A DNA stretch of 64,000 nt, taken from the NCBI RefSeq assembly GCF_026004115.1, contig NZ_BPIM01000001.1:310001-374000 (forward strand), written 5' to 3'. Position 1 is the stretch's first letter; each line of letters starts with the position of its first letter. Shown piece by piece: positions 54,965 through 64,000 of the stretch. Below the pieces are notes generated by a model that saw only the letters and a list, made by a program, of their open reading frames with translations, made no database searches and had not been told where the DNA came from. Made by a program: the position numbers and the translations under genes. This DNA is from Meiothermus sp. (GTDB taxonomy: Bacteria; Deinococcota; Deinococci; Deinococcales; Thermaceae).

Positions 54965-55708
54965 GTGGATTTCCAGGGGAAAGTTGTAGTCGTGACTGGG
55001 GGGGCCTCGGGTATGGGCGAGGCCTCGGCCCGGGCCTTTGCCAAAGCTGGGGCCCGGGTGGTGATCGTGGATCGCAACCAGGAGCGGGCCGAGCAGATAG
55101 CCAGGGAAGCAGGCGCTCTGGCCTGGGTGGGGGACGTGAGCGATTCGACCTTTTGCAACCGCGTGGTGGCCGAAACCCTGGCCCAGTACAGCCGACTGGA
55201 CGTGCTGGTCAATGCGGCAGGCATTATTGTGCGGGCCCGCGGCGAGGACACCACCGATGAGCAGTGGAACCGCATCCTGGGGGTAAATGTGAGCGGCACT
55301 TTTTTCATGTGCCGGGCCGCCATTAAAGCCATGAAGCCCCAGGGCAGCGGGGCCATCGTCAACTTTGGCTCCATCTGGGGCGACCTGGGGGCCGACGGGG
55401 TGGCAGCCTACTGCGCAAGCAAGGGGGCTGTACACAACCTGACCCGCGCCCTGGCTTTGGAGCACGCCAAAGATGGCCTGCGCATCAACGCGGTCTGCCC
55501 CGGCGAGGTCAACACCCCCATGCTCTTGTCCGAGCGCAAAGAGCCGGTCACCCCCGCACTCTTGCAACGCCTGGCCGATACCGTGCCGATGGGCCGCCTG
55601 GCCGACCCGACCGAGATTGCCGAGGTGGTGCTCTTTCTGGCCTCGAGCAAAGCCAGCTACATGACCGGCTCGCTGGTGCTGGTGGATGCCGGCTTTGCAG
55701 CCCGGTAA
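54965..55708 (+). CDS. Short-chain dehydrogenase/reductase
   Basis: NAD(P)-dependent oxidoreductase; substrate unknown. The 247 residues have TGGASGMGEASARAFAKAG (cofactor loop), NAAG, and the catalytic Ser and YxxxK region (GSIWG, then AAYCASKGAVHNL). A GTG at 54959 is possible, but the GTG at 54965 has AAGGAG at correct spacing. The aldo/keto reductase gene follows 114 bp later on the same strand, possibly in one pathway. Confidence 0.92.
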   Translation: MDFQGKVVVVTGGASGMGEASARAFAKAGARVVIVDRNQERAEQIAREAGALAWVGDVSDSTFCNRVVAETLAQYSRLDVLVNAAGIIVRARGEDTTDEQWNRILGVNVSGTFFMCRAAIKAMKPQGSGAIVNFGSIWGDLGADGVAAYCASKGAVHNLTRALALEHAKDGLRINAVCPGEVNTPMLLSERKEPVTPALLQRLADTVPMGRLADPTEIAEVVLFLASSKASYMTGSLVLVDAGFAAR

Positions 55709-55822
55709 GGGCTGGCTGCGGAGCCGCCGGCCCGCCATCGTCGAATATGGCTTGGTTTCGATGTCCTCTTGCTACAGCCTGTTACCAGGCGCATCTGTGC
55801 ATAACACATAGGAGAGCTATCC

Positions 55823-56830
55823 ATGGAATACCGCCATCTGGGCCGAACCGGCGTCAGGGTTGCACCACTGGCCCTGGGCACCGACAACATCTTGAACCCC
55901 ACCCCAGAAGCCGAGGCCAGGAAGATGATCCTGCGGGCCCTCGAGGCCGGCATCAACCTGATTGACACCTCCAACAGCTACATGCAAGGCGAGGCCGAGC
56001 GGGTGATTGGGCTAACCCTCAAAGAAACTGGCCTGCGCGACCAGGTGCTTATTGCCACCAAGGCCCACTACCCCACCGGCCCCGGCCCCAACGACCGGGG
56101 AAACTCGAGGCTCCACCTGATGCGGGCCTGCGAGGACTCCCTGCGGCGGCTACAAACCGACTATATTGACCTCTACCAGCTGCACCGCCCGGTCTTCGAC
56201 ATGCCCATCGACGAGACCCTATCGGCCCTGACCGACCTGGTGCGCCAGGGCAAGGTTCGCTACATCGGCAGTTCGACGGCCCCGGCCTGGAAGGTGCTGG
56301 AGGGCATTCTGGTCAGCGAGCTGAAAGGCTATGTGCGCTTTGTTTCGGAGCAGCCACCCTACAACCTGCTGGATCGGCGCATCGAGAACGAGCTGATTCC
56401 CATGGCCCAGGCCTACAACCTGGCCATTCTGCCCTGGTCGCCCCTGGCCATGGGGATGCTGGCCGGTCGCTACGCCGACGAGGAGCTCCGACCGGAAGGC
56501 TCGCGTGCCAGCCTGCGCGGAGGAATTTACGCCGAGCGGGTCTCGCCCAGGGCCGTGCAGATGGGCAACCGTTTTGTGAAGCTGGCCCGCGAGGCCGGCT
56601 ACGACCCCGCGCAACTGGCCATTTTGTGGGTCAAGGATCAGCCGGGCATCACCGCGCCCATCATCGGGCCCAAGAGTGTAGAGCAGCTCCAGCACCTGCT
56701 ACCGGTGCTGGACATGACCCTGCCGGAGGATATTCAAGCGGCCTGCGACCGGCTGGTACCCCCGGGCAGCGCAGTGGCCAACTTCCACAACTCGGCCCCC
56801 TGGATGAAGATGCAGTTGGAGATAGGCTGA
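55823..56830 (+). CDS. Aldo/keto reductase
   Basis: NADPH-dependent carbonyl reductase of the AKR superfamily. The 335 residues have the TIM-barrel pattern with [21 protein letters not shown] (Asp and Tyr of the tetrad), [11 protein letters not shown] (Lys), and [10 protein letters not shown] (His). AGGAGAG precedes the ATG. Substrate unknown; the neighbouring SDR suggests a shared sugar or alcohol pathway. Confidence 0.92.
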   Translation: MEYRHLGRTGVRVAPLALGTDNILNPTPEAEARKMILRALEAGINLIDTSNSYMQGEAERVIGLTLKETGLRDQVLIATKAHYPTGPGPNDRGNSRLHLMRACEDSLRRLQTDYIDLYQLHRPVFDMPIDETLSALTDLVRQGKVRYIGSSTAPAWKVLEGILVSELKGYVRFVSEQPPYNLLDRRIENELIPMAQAYNLAILPWSPLAMGMLAGRYADEELRPEGSRASLRGGIYAERVSPRAVQMGNRFVKLAREAGYDPAQLAILWVKDQPGITAPIIGPKSVEQLQHLLPVLDMTLPEDIQAACDRLVPPGSAVANFHNSAPWMKMQLEIG

Positions 56831-56949
56831 ACCTTCGGGGTGGGCCTGATGCCTGTATCCGCTCGAGACCCCCCGCCCGCAAGGAGGGCTCGAGACCATA
56901 ACGCCCACATAACGCTCCCTTGGCTATACTTTAACAAAAGGAGCCTGCC

Positions 56950-57597
56950 ATGCGAAGCGTCCTCGGCATTCTAGCGTTGGTGGTTTTGGGCACAGCCGCC
57001 TGGGCCAGGTGTGACCATCCTTTCTACCCGGTGCGCGAGGGCTGGGTCTGGACGTACCGCTCGAGCCTGGACAATAGTACCTATACCATCCAGACCCTGG
57101 AGGTCAAAACAGAAAGCTTCATCCAGCGCTTTACCTTTAGCAGCTTCGGCTTCGACAGCCGCTGGACGTGCGACGCCAAGGGCCTCACCCAGCCCGAGTT
57201 CACTCAGTCTGGTCAGACCGGCTTGCAGATGAAGTTCAAAACCCGCAAAGCCACCGGGGTGGTACTGCCCCAGAACCTACGGGTGGGAAGTAGCTGGAAC
57301 TACGGCTACGAGGTGAGCGGGGAGGCCCAGCAGGGCAACCAGACCATCCAGATGGAGCAGACCCTCAACACCACCAACAAAGTGGTAGGCCAGGAAAGCG
57401 TGAGCGTGCCTGCCGGACGCTTTACGGCCCTCAAAGTGGAGAGCACCCAGATCACCCGCGGCACCATGAAGATGGGAGGCCGGAGCATCCCCCTGAACCT
57501 GACCGTGAAAAGCACCTCCTGGTACGCCCCCAGCGTGGGGCTGGTGAAAGGCCAGAGCGAGGGCGTGGTCATCGAGTTGGTGAGCCTGAAGCGCTAG
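56950..57597 (+). CDS. Secreted hypothetical protein (TapB/DUF3108-like)
   Basis: A 215-residue exported protein with signal MRSVLGILALVVLGTAAWA. The mature part begins CDHPFYPVREGWVWTYRSS, a motif seen in secreted beta proteins of the TapB/DUF3108 kind, where a Y(P)xxxGxxWxYR start is usual. No enzymatic motif is visible. An AAAAGGAG site precedes the ATG. The last four bases overlap the stop of the convergent membrane-protein gene. Confidence 0.8.
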   Translation: MRSVLGILALVVLGTAAWARCDHPFYPVREGWVWTYRSSLDNSTYTIQTLEVKTESFIQRFTFSSFGFDSRWTCDAKGLTQPEFTQSGQTGLQMKFKTRKATGVVLPQNLRVGSSWNYGYEVSGEAQQGNQTIQMEQTLNTTNKVVGQESVSVPAGRFTALKVESTQITRGTMKMGGRSIPLNLTVKSTSWYAPSVGLVKGQSEGVVIELVSLKR

Positions 57598-57926
57598 GCC
57601 CACCCCAGCGCCAGCCAGGCCCATACCCCCAGTGCGAACAGGGCCGCCAAACCCAGCAGCACCCTAAACACCCACACCAGGTAGCCAGCCCCAAAAAAGA
57701 GCACGGCCCCCACCCCTGCCATCCAGGCAGCGGCCACCGAGAGCTGGCGGGCCGCACCCTCCAGGAAGCCCGGTAAGTCCACCCGAACGCGCATCAGGTT
57801 TTTTTCCAGGTTGGGGTCAATGGTCTGGTTGGCCAGGGTGAAGGCCAGCCAGGCCAAAAGCACCCCCAGCACCACCAGCAGACCGCCCAGGAGCTCGAGC
57901 CAGGCCGAGGTCAAATTACCTTTCAT
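57594..57926 (-). CDS. Small membrane protein
   Basis: A 110-residue protein with three transmembrane helices (about 10-32, 62-85, 88-108). The loop TIDPNLEKNLMRVRVDLPGF is hydrophilic. Not recognised. It shares the palindrome CTAG (57594-57597) with the convergent gene, so both genes use TAG from the same four bases. A ribosome site GGTAATTT is weak. Confidence 0.75.
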   Translation of the reverse strand: MKGNLTSAWLELLGGLLVVLGVLLAWLAFTLANQTIDPNLEKNLMRVRVDLPGFLEGAARQLSVAAAWMAGVGAVLFFGAGYLVWVFRVLLGLAALFALGVWAWLALGWA

Positions 57927-57944
57927 GGGGGTAGGATACAGGAC

Positions 57945-59126
57945 ATGTCCGCCGCCGTTCGGGTTTTCATCATCCTGCTTTTGGCCTACTTTCTCTCTTA
58001 CTTCTTCCGCGCTACCAATGCGGTCATCTCGCCCGACTTAAGGCGCGACCTGGGCCTTGGCTCAGCCGAGCTGGGCCTGATGACCAGCCTGTTCTACCTC
58101 ACCTTTGCTGTAGCGCAGTTGCCCCTGGGGGCCTTGCTCGACCGCTTCGGGCCGCGCTTTGTGCACCCGGCGCTGATGCTCGTGGGGGCCGGGGGTGCGC
58201 TGCTGTTTGCTGGTGCGCAAGATTTCCTCAGCCTTTCGCTGGGCCGGGCTTTGCTGGGCATCGGCTTTGCTGCCGCTTTGATGGGGGCTTTGAAGGCTTT
58301 TTCGCTGTGGTTCCCGGCCCACCGCTACGCCAGCATCAGCAGTCTGTATGTGGCCCTGGGCGCCTCCGGGGCCATTGCGGCCTCGAGCCCCCTGGCCTGG
58401 CTCAAGGAGCAGATCGGCTGGCGGAGCGTGTTCGAATGGGGCGCCCTGGTGATTGTGCTGGTAGCGCTGGTAGTCGCCGTGGGGGTGCGCAATGCCCCGG
58501 GAGGTGTTGCGCTGCCCCAAAGCACCCAGACGGGCCATGCAGGGGTCATCTGGAGCAACCCCGACTTCTGGCGCATGGGCTGGCTCAACTTTATGTTGGG
58601 GGGCGGGTTTCTGGCCTGGCAGACCCTGTGGGGCGGCGATTTTTTGTTCAAGGTGCGGGGTCTGGGGAGCCTCGAGGTCGGTAGCATCCTTTTTGCCTTT
58701 TCGCTGGCCGCCCTGCTGGGCTTTCTGCTCAGCGGCCCGCTGGCCGACCGCTTGGGCCTGCCCAGGGTGTTGCTCTCGGCGGGCCTGGCCTTCACGCTGG
58801 GGCCGCTGCTTCTGGCTTTGTGGCCGCAGATGCCTGTGGCACTCTTGTACGCGGTCTACCTGCTCATGGGCTTTACCGGTGCCTTTAACATCCTGAGCCT
58901 GGCCCAGGCCCGGCTTACCTTCCCCACCGAGCTCACCGGGCGGGCTGTCACGGCCATCAACTTTATGGGCTTCATGGGGGTCTTTTTGCTCCAGTGGGGG
59001 ATGGGCATCGTGCTGGGGCAAAGCAACTACAGCACCGCTTTGCTGGTCTGGTCGGCCCTGATCGCGCTGGCCATCCTGGCTTACCTACCCCTGGCAAAAG
59101 CCCCGCATCGGGCAAGCAGTCTTTAG
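57945..59126 (+). CDS. MFS transporter
   Basis: Major facilitator of 393 residues with 12 transmembrane helices. The family loop LPLGALLDRFGPRFVHP lies between helices 2 and 3, and the second-half equivalent LSGPLADRLGLPRV between 8 and 9. The TAGGAT box (57932-57937) lies 7 nt before the ATG, so it is probably leaderless. Substrate unknown. Confidence 0.92.
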   Translation: MSAAVRVFIILLLAYFLSYFFRATNAVISPDLRRDLGLGSAELGLMTSLFYLTFAVAQLPLGALLDRFGPRFVHPALMLVGAGGALLFAGAQDFLSLSLGRALLGIGFAAALMGALKAFSLWFPAHRYASISSLYVALGASGAIAASSPLAWLKEQIGWRSVFEWGALVIVLVALVVAVGVRNAPGGVALPQSTQTGHAGVIWSNPDFWRMGWLNFMLGGGFLAWQTLWGGDFLFKVRGLGSLEVGSILFAFSLAALLGFLLSGPLADRLGLPRVLLSAGLAFTLGPLLLALWPQMPVALLYAVYLLMGFTGAFNILSLAQARLTFPTELTGRAVTAINFMGFMGVFLLQWGMGIVLGQSNYSTALLVWSALIALAILAYLPLAKAPHRASSL

Positions 59127-59170
59127 CCAGTTTTCATGCCCTCTGCAAGTGCAAACGGTATGCTGGCAGC

Positions 59171-61484
59171 ATGAATCGCACCCTCTGGCTTGGCCTGTTA
59201 GCCCTTGTACTCACCGCCTGCCCCAACCCCACCGCCCCCACCCCCCCCAAACATCACCATCAGCCTGAACCCAAGCAGCGCTATTTCACTAGATATTGGC
59301 CAGGAAAGAGTCATCACAGCCACCGTGAGCGGCACCAGCAACACCACCGTCACCTGGAGTAGCAGCGATCTTGCAGTGGCCAGCGTAAACAACGGTGTGG
59401 TTCGGGGAATGTCTGCCGGTGTGGCCACCATTACCGCCCGCAGCGTGGCCGATACCAGCAAGAGCGCCTCGGTGGAGGTAACGGTACTCGAGCCCCCCTC
59501 CCCTCCCCCTCCTGGCAATGGAGTCATTAGTGGAACGGTCAGCATTGCCCTGCAAACCTCGCTGCAAAGTGTTGACCCCAGTGTGCCTTTTGTAGACGGT
59601 GAGCTGATCGTAAAGTTCAAACCCCAGGTCAGCCTGCAGTCGCTAAACCGGCTTTCGGTTTCCGGGATAGAGCTGCAACAGGTCAGACCGCTGGGCATGG
59701 AGCGCACCTACCTCTACCGGGCCAACCTGAACCGCGCCGACACCCTCACACTTTTACAGTCGTTGCAAAACCGCAGCGATGTGGAGTACGCCCACCCCAA
59801 CTACATCCTTTCCGCCCAGGCCACCCCCAACGACCCCCAGTACCCCAACCAGCGCTGGCATTACGAAGCCATCAACCTGCCGGGCGCCTGGGAGATCGAG
59901 ACCGGCGCTTCCAACCCGGTCACGGTGGCGGTGATTGACGGGGGCGTGGTGGCAGGTCACCCCGACCTGGCCGGGAAACTTTTATCCGGCTACGACTTTT
60001 ATTCCAATACCGCCGACGCCGGCGACGGCGATGGCCGCGACTCCAACCCCGAGGATACCAGCCCCGGCACCGACTACCACGGCAACCACGTCACCGGCAC
60101 GGTGGGAGCCGCCACCAACAACAACCTGGGGGTGGCCGGGGTCTCGTGGGGCGCTAAAATCCTGCCCATCCGGGCCTTGAGCGGCGGCAATGGAACCCTG
60201 GCCGACGTAGCCGACGCCTTGAGATGGGCTGCCGGACTCAACGTGGCGGGCGTTACGGCCAACGCCAACCCGGCCAGGGTGATTAATATGTCGCTGGGTG
60301 GGCCCGTAGCCTGTACCAACGCCCCTGCACTACAGCAGGCCATCAACGAGGCCAGTAATGCGGGGGCCATTATCGTGGTGGCGGCAGGCAACTCCAACGT
60401 GGATGCCAGCACCTTCAGCCCCGCCGGGTGTAGCGGGGTGATCACGGTGGGCGCGACCAACGCTGCCGGCAACCGGGCCTCGTATTCCAACTACGGCACC
60501 CGGATTGATCTGATGGCCCCCGGCGGTGAACCTGCCGGACAGCAAGTGGTGAGCACCCTGGGCAGTGGGCAGTACGGGGGCAAGGCCGGCACCTCGATGG
60601 CTGCGCCGCACGTGGCGGGCGTGCTGGCCCTGATGAAAAGCAAAAAGCCTGCCCTGACCGCTGCCGAAGGGCTCTCCATCCTGAAAGAAACCGCCCGGCC
60701 CTTGAGCGCGACCCAGTGCAACCGGCCCAGCGGCAGTGAGTGCGGCGCGGGCCTCATAGACGCACAGGCCGCCCTGGCCCGCCTGAACACCCCACCCCCT
60801 CGCTCGCTGGTGCTCTCGGCCAGCCCCAACGCCCTGACCCTCAACACCGGCGCGAGCGCTTCCGTTACCCTCAGCATCAGCCGTACCAACTTTAGCGAGC
60901 CGGTTGCCCTGAGCGTGAGCGGGCAGCCCAGTGGCACCACCCCCAGCTTCAATCCGGCCAGCCCAGTTACGGGCAACAGCACCACCATGACCCTTCCGGC
61001 GGGCAGCGCGCCCGGCACCTATACCCTGGTGGTCAGCGGCAGCGCCAGCGTGAGCGGACAGACCGTGCAGGCCGAGACCCGCATCACCCTGACCGTAGTG
61101 CAGCCCCCCACCACCCCACCTCCTGCCCAGAACGTACAGGGCACCCGCATCTACTTCGATGCGGTGTTGCGAGAATCCCCCACCCTGAGCCTGTTGCTGG
61201 ACTTCAATCCGGTGGTGATCAACCAGACCGGCACCCAGGCGCCTTACAGCCGAAACCAGCTTTCGACGACCGGGCTCTTGGGATACCGCATCTCGGCCTG
61301 GAAGGATGTGAACAACAACGGCACCCAGGATGTGGGCGATTTATTCGGGTGGTACAGGACGAATGGCAACATTGCCACCGTGATGCCGAGTGCCAGCAAC
61401 ATCAACGTGGTGCTCGAGCCCGTTCTCTCCACCACCCTCACCCGAGAAAAGTGGCTAAAGCAGATGGGCTACCCGGCCCGCTAA
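59171..61484 (+). CDS. Subtilisin-like (S8) lipoprotein with a frameshift in a C8 run
   Basis: Secreted serine protease. The ATG at 59171 encodes a lipoprotein signal (MNRTLWLGLLALVLTAC), but the protease is in the next frame; the two join within C8 at 59241-59248. One C fewer would give an uninterrupted protein of about 770 residues. Domains in order: BIG2-like Ig (nt 59255-59490), a prodomain with a VDGELIVKFKPQ start (59590-59810), then the S8 catalytic domain with VAVIDGGVVAGHPDL (59925), YHGNHVTGTVGA (60075) and GTSMAAPHVAG (60589). A C-terminal beta domain begins about 60800. Without the frameshift, translation could start only at 59205 with a poor, signal-less start. Confidence 0.8.
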
Positions 61485-61915
61485 CGGTGATAGGGCTCGC
61501 CCCGCTTCAGGGTTTCGACCCGGTAAAGCTGCTCCAGGAGCACCACCAGAGCCAACTCGTGTTGAAGGGTTAGTTTGGATAGGGACAGCAGCCAGTCGGC
61601 CTCGTCTCGCACGGTCTGGCTATGGCCATCCGCGCCCCCAATCAGGAACGCCACGCCTTTTTCCCCCATCTCCCAAGCCTCGAGCCGGGCCCTCAAGGCC
61701 AGGGTATCGGGCATCTGGCCGTGCTCATCCAGCACTATCCGCTTGTAGCCCGCGGAGGCTTCCAGCAAACGCTGCCCTTCCTGGGCCGGGGTGCCCTCCT
61801 TGAGGTAGAGGAGCTCGAGCTTTGTGTAGCGCTGCAAGCGCTTTAGATACTCTTCCACACCCGCTTTGGCATAAAGCAGTTTGGGCTTACCGATGACACA
61901 GACGCGCAGCTTCAT
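61481..61915 (-). CDS. rlmH: 23S rRNA (pseudouridine-N3) methyltransferase
   Basis: SPOUT-class enzyme that methylates pseudouridine 1915 in 23S rRNA. The 144 residues begin MKLRVCVIGKPK, and include VLDEHGQMPDTLALRARLEAW and the knot region FLIGGADGHSQTVRDEADWLLSLSKLTLQHELA (split over the knot). The start codon at 61915 replaces one four codons earlier. The gene overlaps the stop of the protease gene by four bases. Confidence 0.95.
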   Translation of the reverse strand: MKLRVCVIGKPKLLYAKAGVEEYLKRLQRYTKLELLYLKEGTPAQEGQRLLEASAGYKRIVLDEHGQMPDTLALRARLEAWEMGEKGVAFLIGGADGHSQTVRDEADWLLSLSKLTLQHELALVVLLEQLYRVETLKRGEPYHR

Positions 61916-62147
61916 GGGGCTATCCAAATATACCTGGCGGATTCTAGCGACGCCGTCCGGTTGCCATAGCTAACTAGGGTTCGTGCGTAAAGTAAAACCA
62001 CGCCTTCCTCCCCCAACGGTGGAGGCTAGGTGGGGGCATAACCCCCAACTGGGCCGCCCGCCTGCGAGCATTTTTTACAACACCCAGCGTTTGAAGCGCT
62101 CCTGGCTGAGGTTGTGGGGGTTCACGCACCGGCCCTGCATAGCAACT
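61916..62147. ncRNA. Structured intergenic region, candidate non-coding RNA
   Basis: Several pairings can be made between 61980 and 62145: GTGCGT near 61984 with ACGCAC near 62125, CCCCCAAC near 62013 with GTTGTGGGGG near 62112, GGGGG/CCCCC around 62035-62048, and CAGCG/CGCTCCTG around 62088-62106. No known RNA family is recognised. It may be a trans-acting RNA or only the outer part of the leader region of bkdA. No open frame is convincing. Confidence 0.3.
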
Positions 62148-62157
62148 TGACCCCAAT

Positions 62158-62184
62158 TGGCCCTGGGGAAAACCGGCTATAATC
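62158..62184 (+). promoter_or_regulatory. Probable promoter of the bkd operon
   Basis: TATAAT (62179-62184) is a perfect -10 box. The best -35 candidate is TTGGCC (62158-62163) at 15 bp; TTGACC at 62148-62153 is 25 bp away. A 243-nt leader lies between it and the ATG at 62428. Confidence 0.55.
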
Positions 62185-62196
62185 TTGGGTACCAAG

Positions 62197-62303
62197 AGGT
62201 CGGTATGGGAAAGAGCCTGAGGCTATCGGCAGTGATTGGCTCTCCCGAAACCTCGAGCCCGGTATACCAAAACCCAGGTGCAGACCTCCCCATGGGGAGG
62301 TCT
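62197..62303 (+). promoter_or_regulatory. Structured leader of the bkd operon, attenuator-like
   Basis: A first stem has GAGGT (62197-62201) paired with ACCTC (62251-62255), then GGG/CCC and AGAGCC (62213-62218) with GGCTCT (62239-62244). A second, perfect 10-bp stem, AGACCTCCCC (62282-62291) with GGGGAGGTCT (62294-62303), has a 2-nt loop and is followed by TCTGGTTTTG. The order, a complex stem then a terminator-like stem then the coding region, is that of a riboswitch or attenuator; I do not recognise the class. Confidence 0.45.
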
Positions 62304-62385
62304 TCTGGTTTTGCTGGGTGGTTGTTCCCCGCGGCAGTCCTTACCCAGGGCGCCCCGGACAAAAAAGCCTTTACCCAAGGCTTAG

Positions 62386-63537
<1,152 letters not shown>

Positions 63538-63594
63538 GGGTGGAAGTTTCTGTCCTGTTTTGACATAAGACTTGTGACCTGTAACGGAGATTGT

Positions 63595-64000
63595 ATGCCA
63601 ACCATGACCTTAATCCAGGCCCTCAACACAGCCCTGGACGAAGAACTGCGCCGCGACGAGCGGGTGATGATTCTGGGTGAAGACGTAGGCAAACGCGGTG
63701 GGGTCTTCCTGGCCACCGAGGGCCTGCAGGAAAAATACGGCCCCGACCGGGTGATGGACACCCCCCTCTCCGAGGCTGCCATCATCGGGGCAGCGGTGGG
63801 GCTGGCTGCCCACGGAATGCGCCCGGTGGCCGAGATTCAGTTTGCCGATTACGTCTTCCCCGGCATAGACCAGCTTTTCTCGCAGGCCGCCAAGCTGCGC
63901 TACCGCTCGGGGGGACAGTTCACCGCCCCCATGGTCGTGCGCATGCCCACCGGCGGCGGCGTGAAGGGGGGCCACCACCACTCCCAAAGCCCAGAGGCCC
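63595..64000 (+). CDS. bkdB: Branched-chain 2-oxoacid dehydrogenase E1 beta subunit (cut by window)
   Basis: Partner subunit of the E1 heterotetramer. 135 codons are visible: [70 protein letters not shown], then [11 protein letters not shown] at the window end. The frame is open to base 64000. The gap to bkdA is 57 bp, with an ACGGAG site before the ATG. The E2 and E3 genes would be expected further on. Confidence 0.94.
   Translation, partial: MPTMTLIQALNTALDEELRRDERVMILGEDVGKRGGVFLATEGLQEKYGPDRVMDTPLSEAAIIGAAVGLAAHGMRPVAEIQFADYVFPGIDQLFSQAAKLRYRSGGQFTAPMVVRMPTGGGVKGGHHHSQSPEA

Noticed and set aside
56860-56900. CTCGAG repeated on both sides of a GC-rich loop after the aldo/keto reductase gene as a terminator
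   Set aside because: The stem is short, there is no T-run, and CTCGAG is common everywhere in this window.
62148-62184. TTGACC as -35 box of the bkd promoter
   Set aside because: The 25-bp spacer to TATAAT is too long for a housekeeping promoter; TTGGCC at 15 bp is the better though imperfect choice.

Overview
The window looks like chromosomal DNA of a Meiothermus-type member of the Thermales (Deinococcota). The GC content is high and the palindrome CTCGAG is very frequent. A V/A-type ATPase operon is in the Thermus gene order (G-I-K-E-C-F-A-B), the branched-chain 2-oxoacid dehydrogenase E1 proteins closely resemble the Thermus ones as I remember them, and many genes carry a TANNNT box 6-10 nt before the start codon, as in leaderless transcripts of this phylum. 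The genus is an inference; the phylum is well supported. No tRNA, rRNA, CRISPR array or transposase gene was found.

Layout. 1-7.35 kb: V/A-ATPase operon on the minus strand with a clear promoter at 7320-7349. 7.5-8.7 kb: RlmI-type rRNA methyltransferase. 8.9-17.1 kb, minus strand: PEGA-domain secreted protein, phosphoglucomutase, L-2-hydroxyglutarate oxidase, MscS channel, PlsX, cytochrome P450 and thioredoxin. 17.2-21.4 kb: DUF309 and YegP-like proteins, an exported Rieske protein, a Tat-type alkaline phosphatase and a secreted protein. 21.5-23.4 kb, plus strand: asparaginase and PyrF. 23.4-26.2 kb: an unusual methyltransferase-TPR-DUF2325 protein.

26.5-32.7 kb is one minus-strand unit, iclR-dctP-dctQ-dctM-pxpA-pxpBC. 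It reads as a self-contained 5-oxoproline (pyroglutamate) uptake and hydrolysis operon, with a twin palindromic operator over the regulator's start. 32.8-36.9 kb: deoxyhypusine synthase-like enzyme, truncated globin, Era with DUF2905, and DprA. 37.1-42.8 kb: a small protein, a large lipoprotein, a large BTAD/AAA/TPR regulator and two orphan small ORFs. 43.1-47.5 kb: DusA, IspH, NUDIX hydrolase and M32 carboxypeptidase. 47.7-51.4 kb: a sugar-type ABC importer with a strong promoter and two operator-like palindromes. 52-54.8 kb: NAD(P) transhydrogenase. 55-61.5 kb: SDR, aldo/keto reductase, secreted protein, small membrane protein, MFS transporter, and a subtilisin-like lipoprotein split by a frameshift at a run of eight C. 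61.5 kb to the end: RlmH, then a long structured leader followed by the branched-chain 2-oxoacid dehydrogenase E1 alpha and beta genes (beta cut by the window).

The most unusual material is non-coding. Two families of short mobile-looking repeats lie between 33.9 and 51.9 kb, usually in pairs. Element A (about 115 bp, four copies) has imperfect terminal inverted repeats and target-duplication-like CTTAG or CTAG flanks. Element B (128-237 bp, five full copies and one fragment) is built of two hairpins and carries a 38-bp internal module present zero, one or two times. They sit inside the ABC operon, supply the stop codon of dusA, and adjoin apparently damaged genes.
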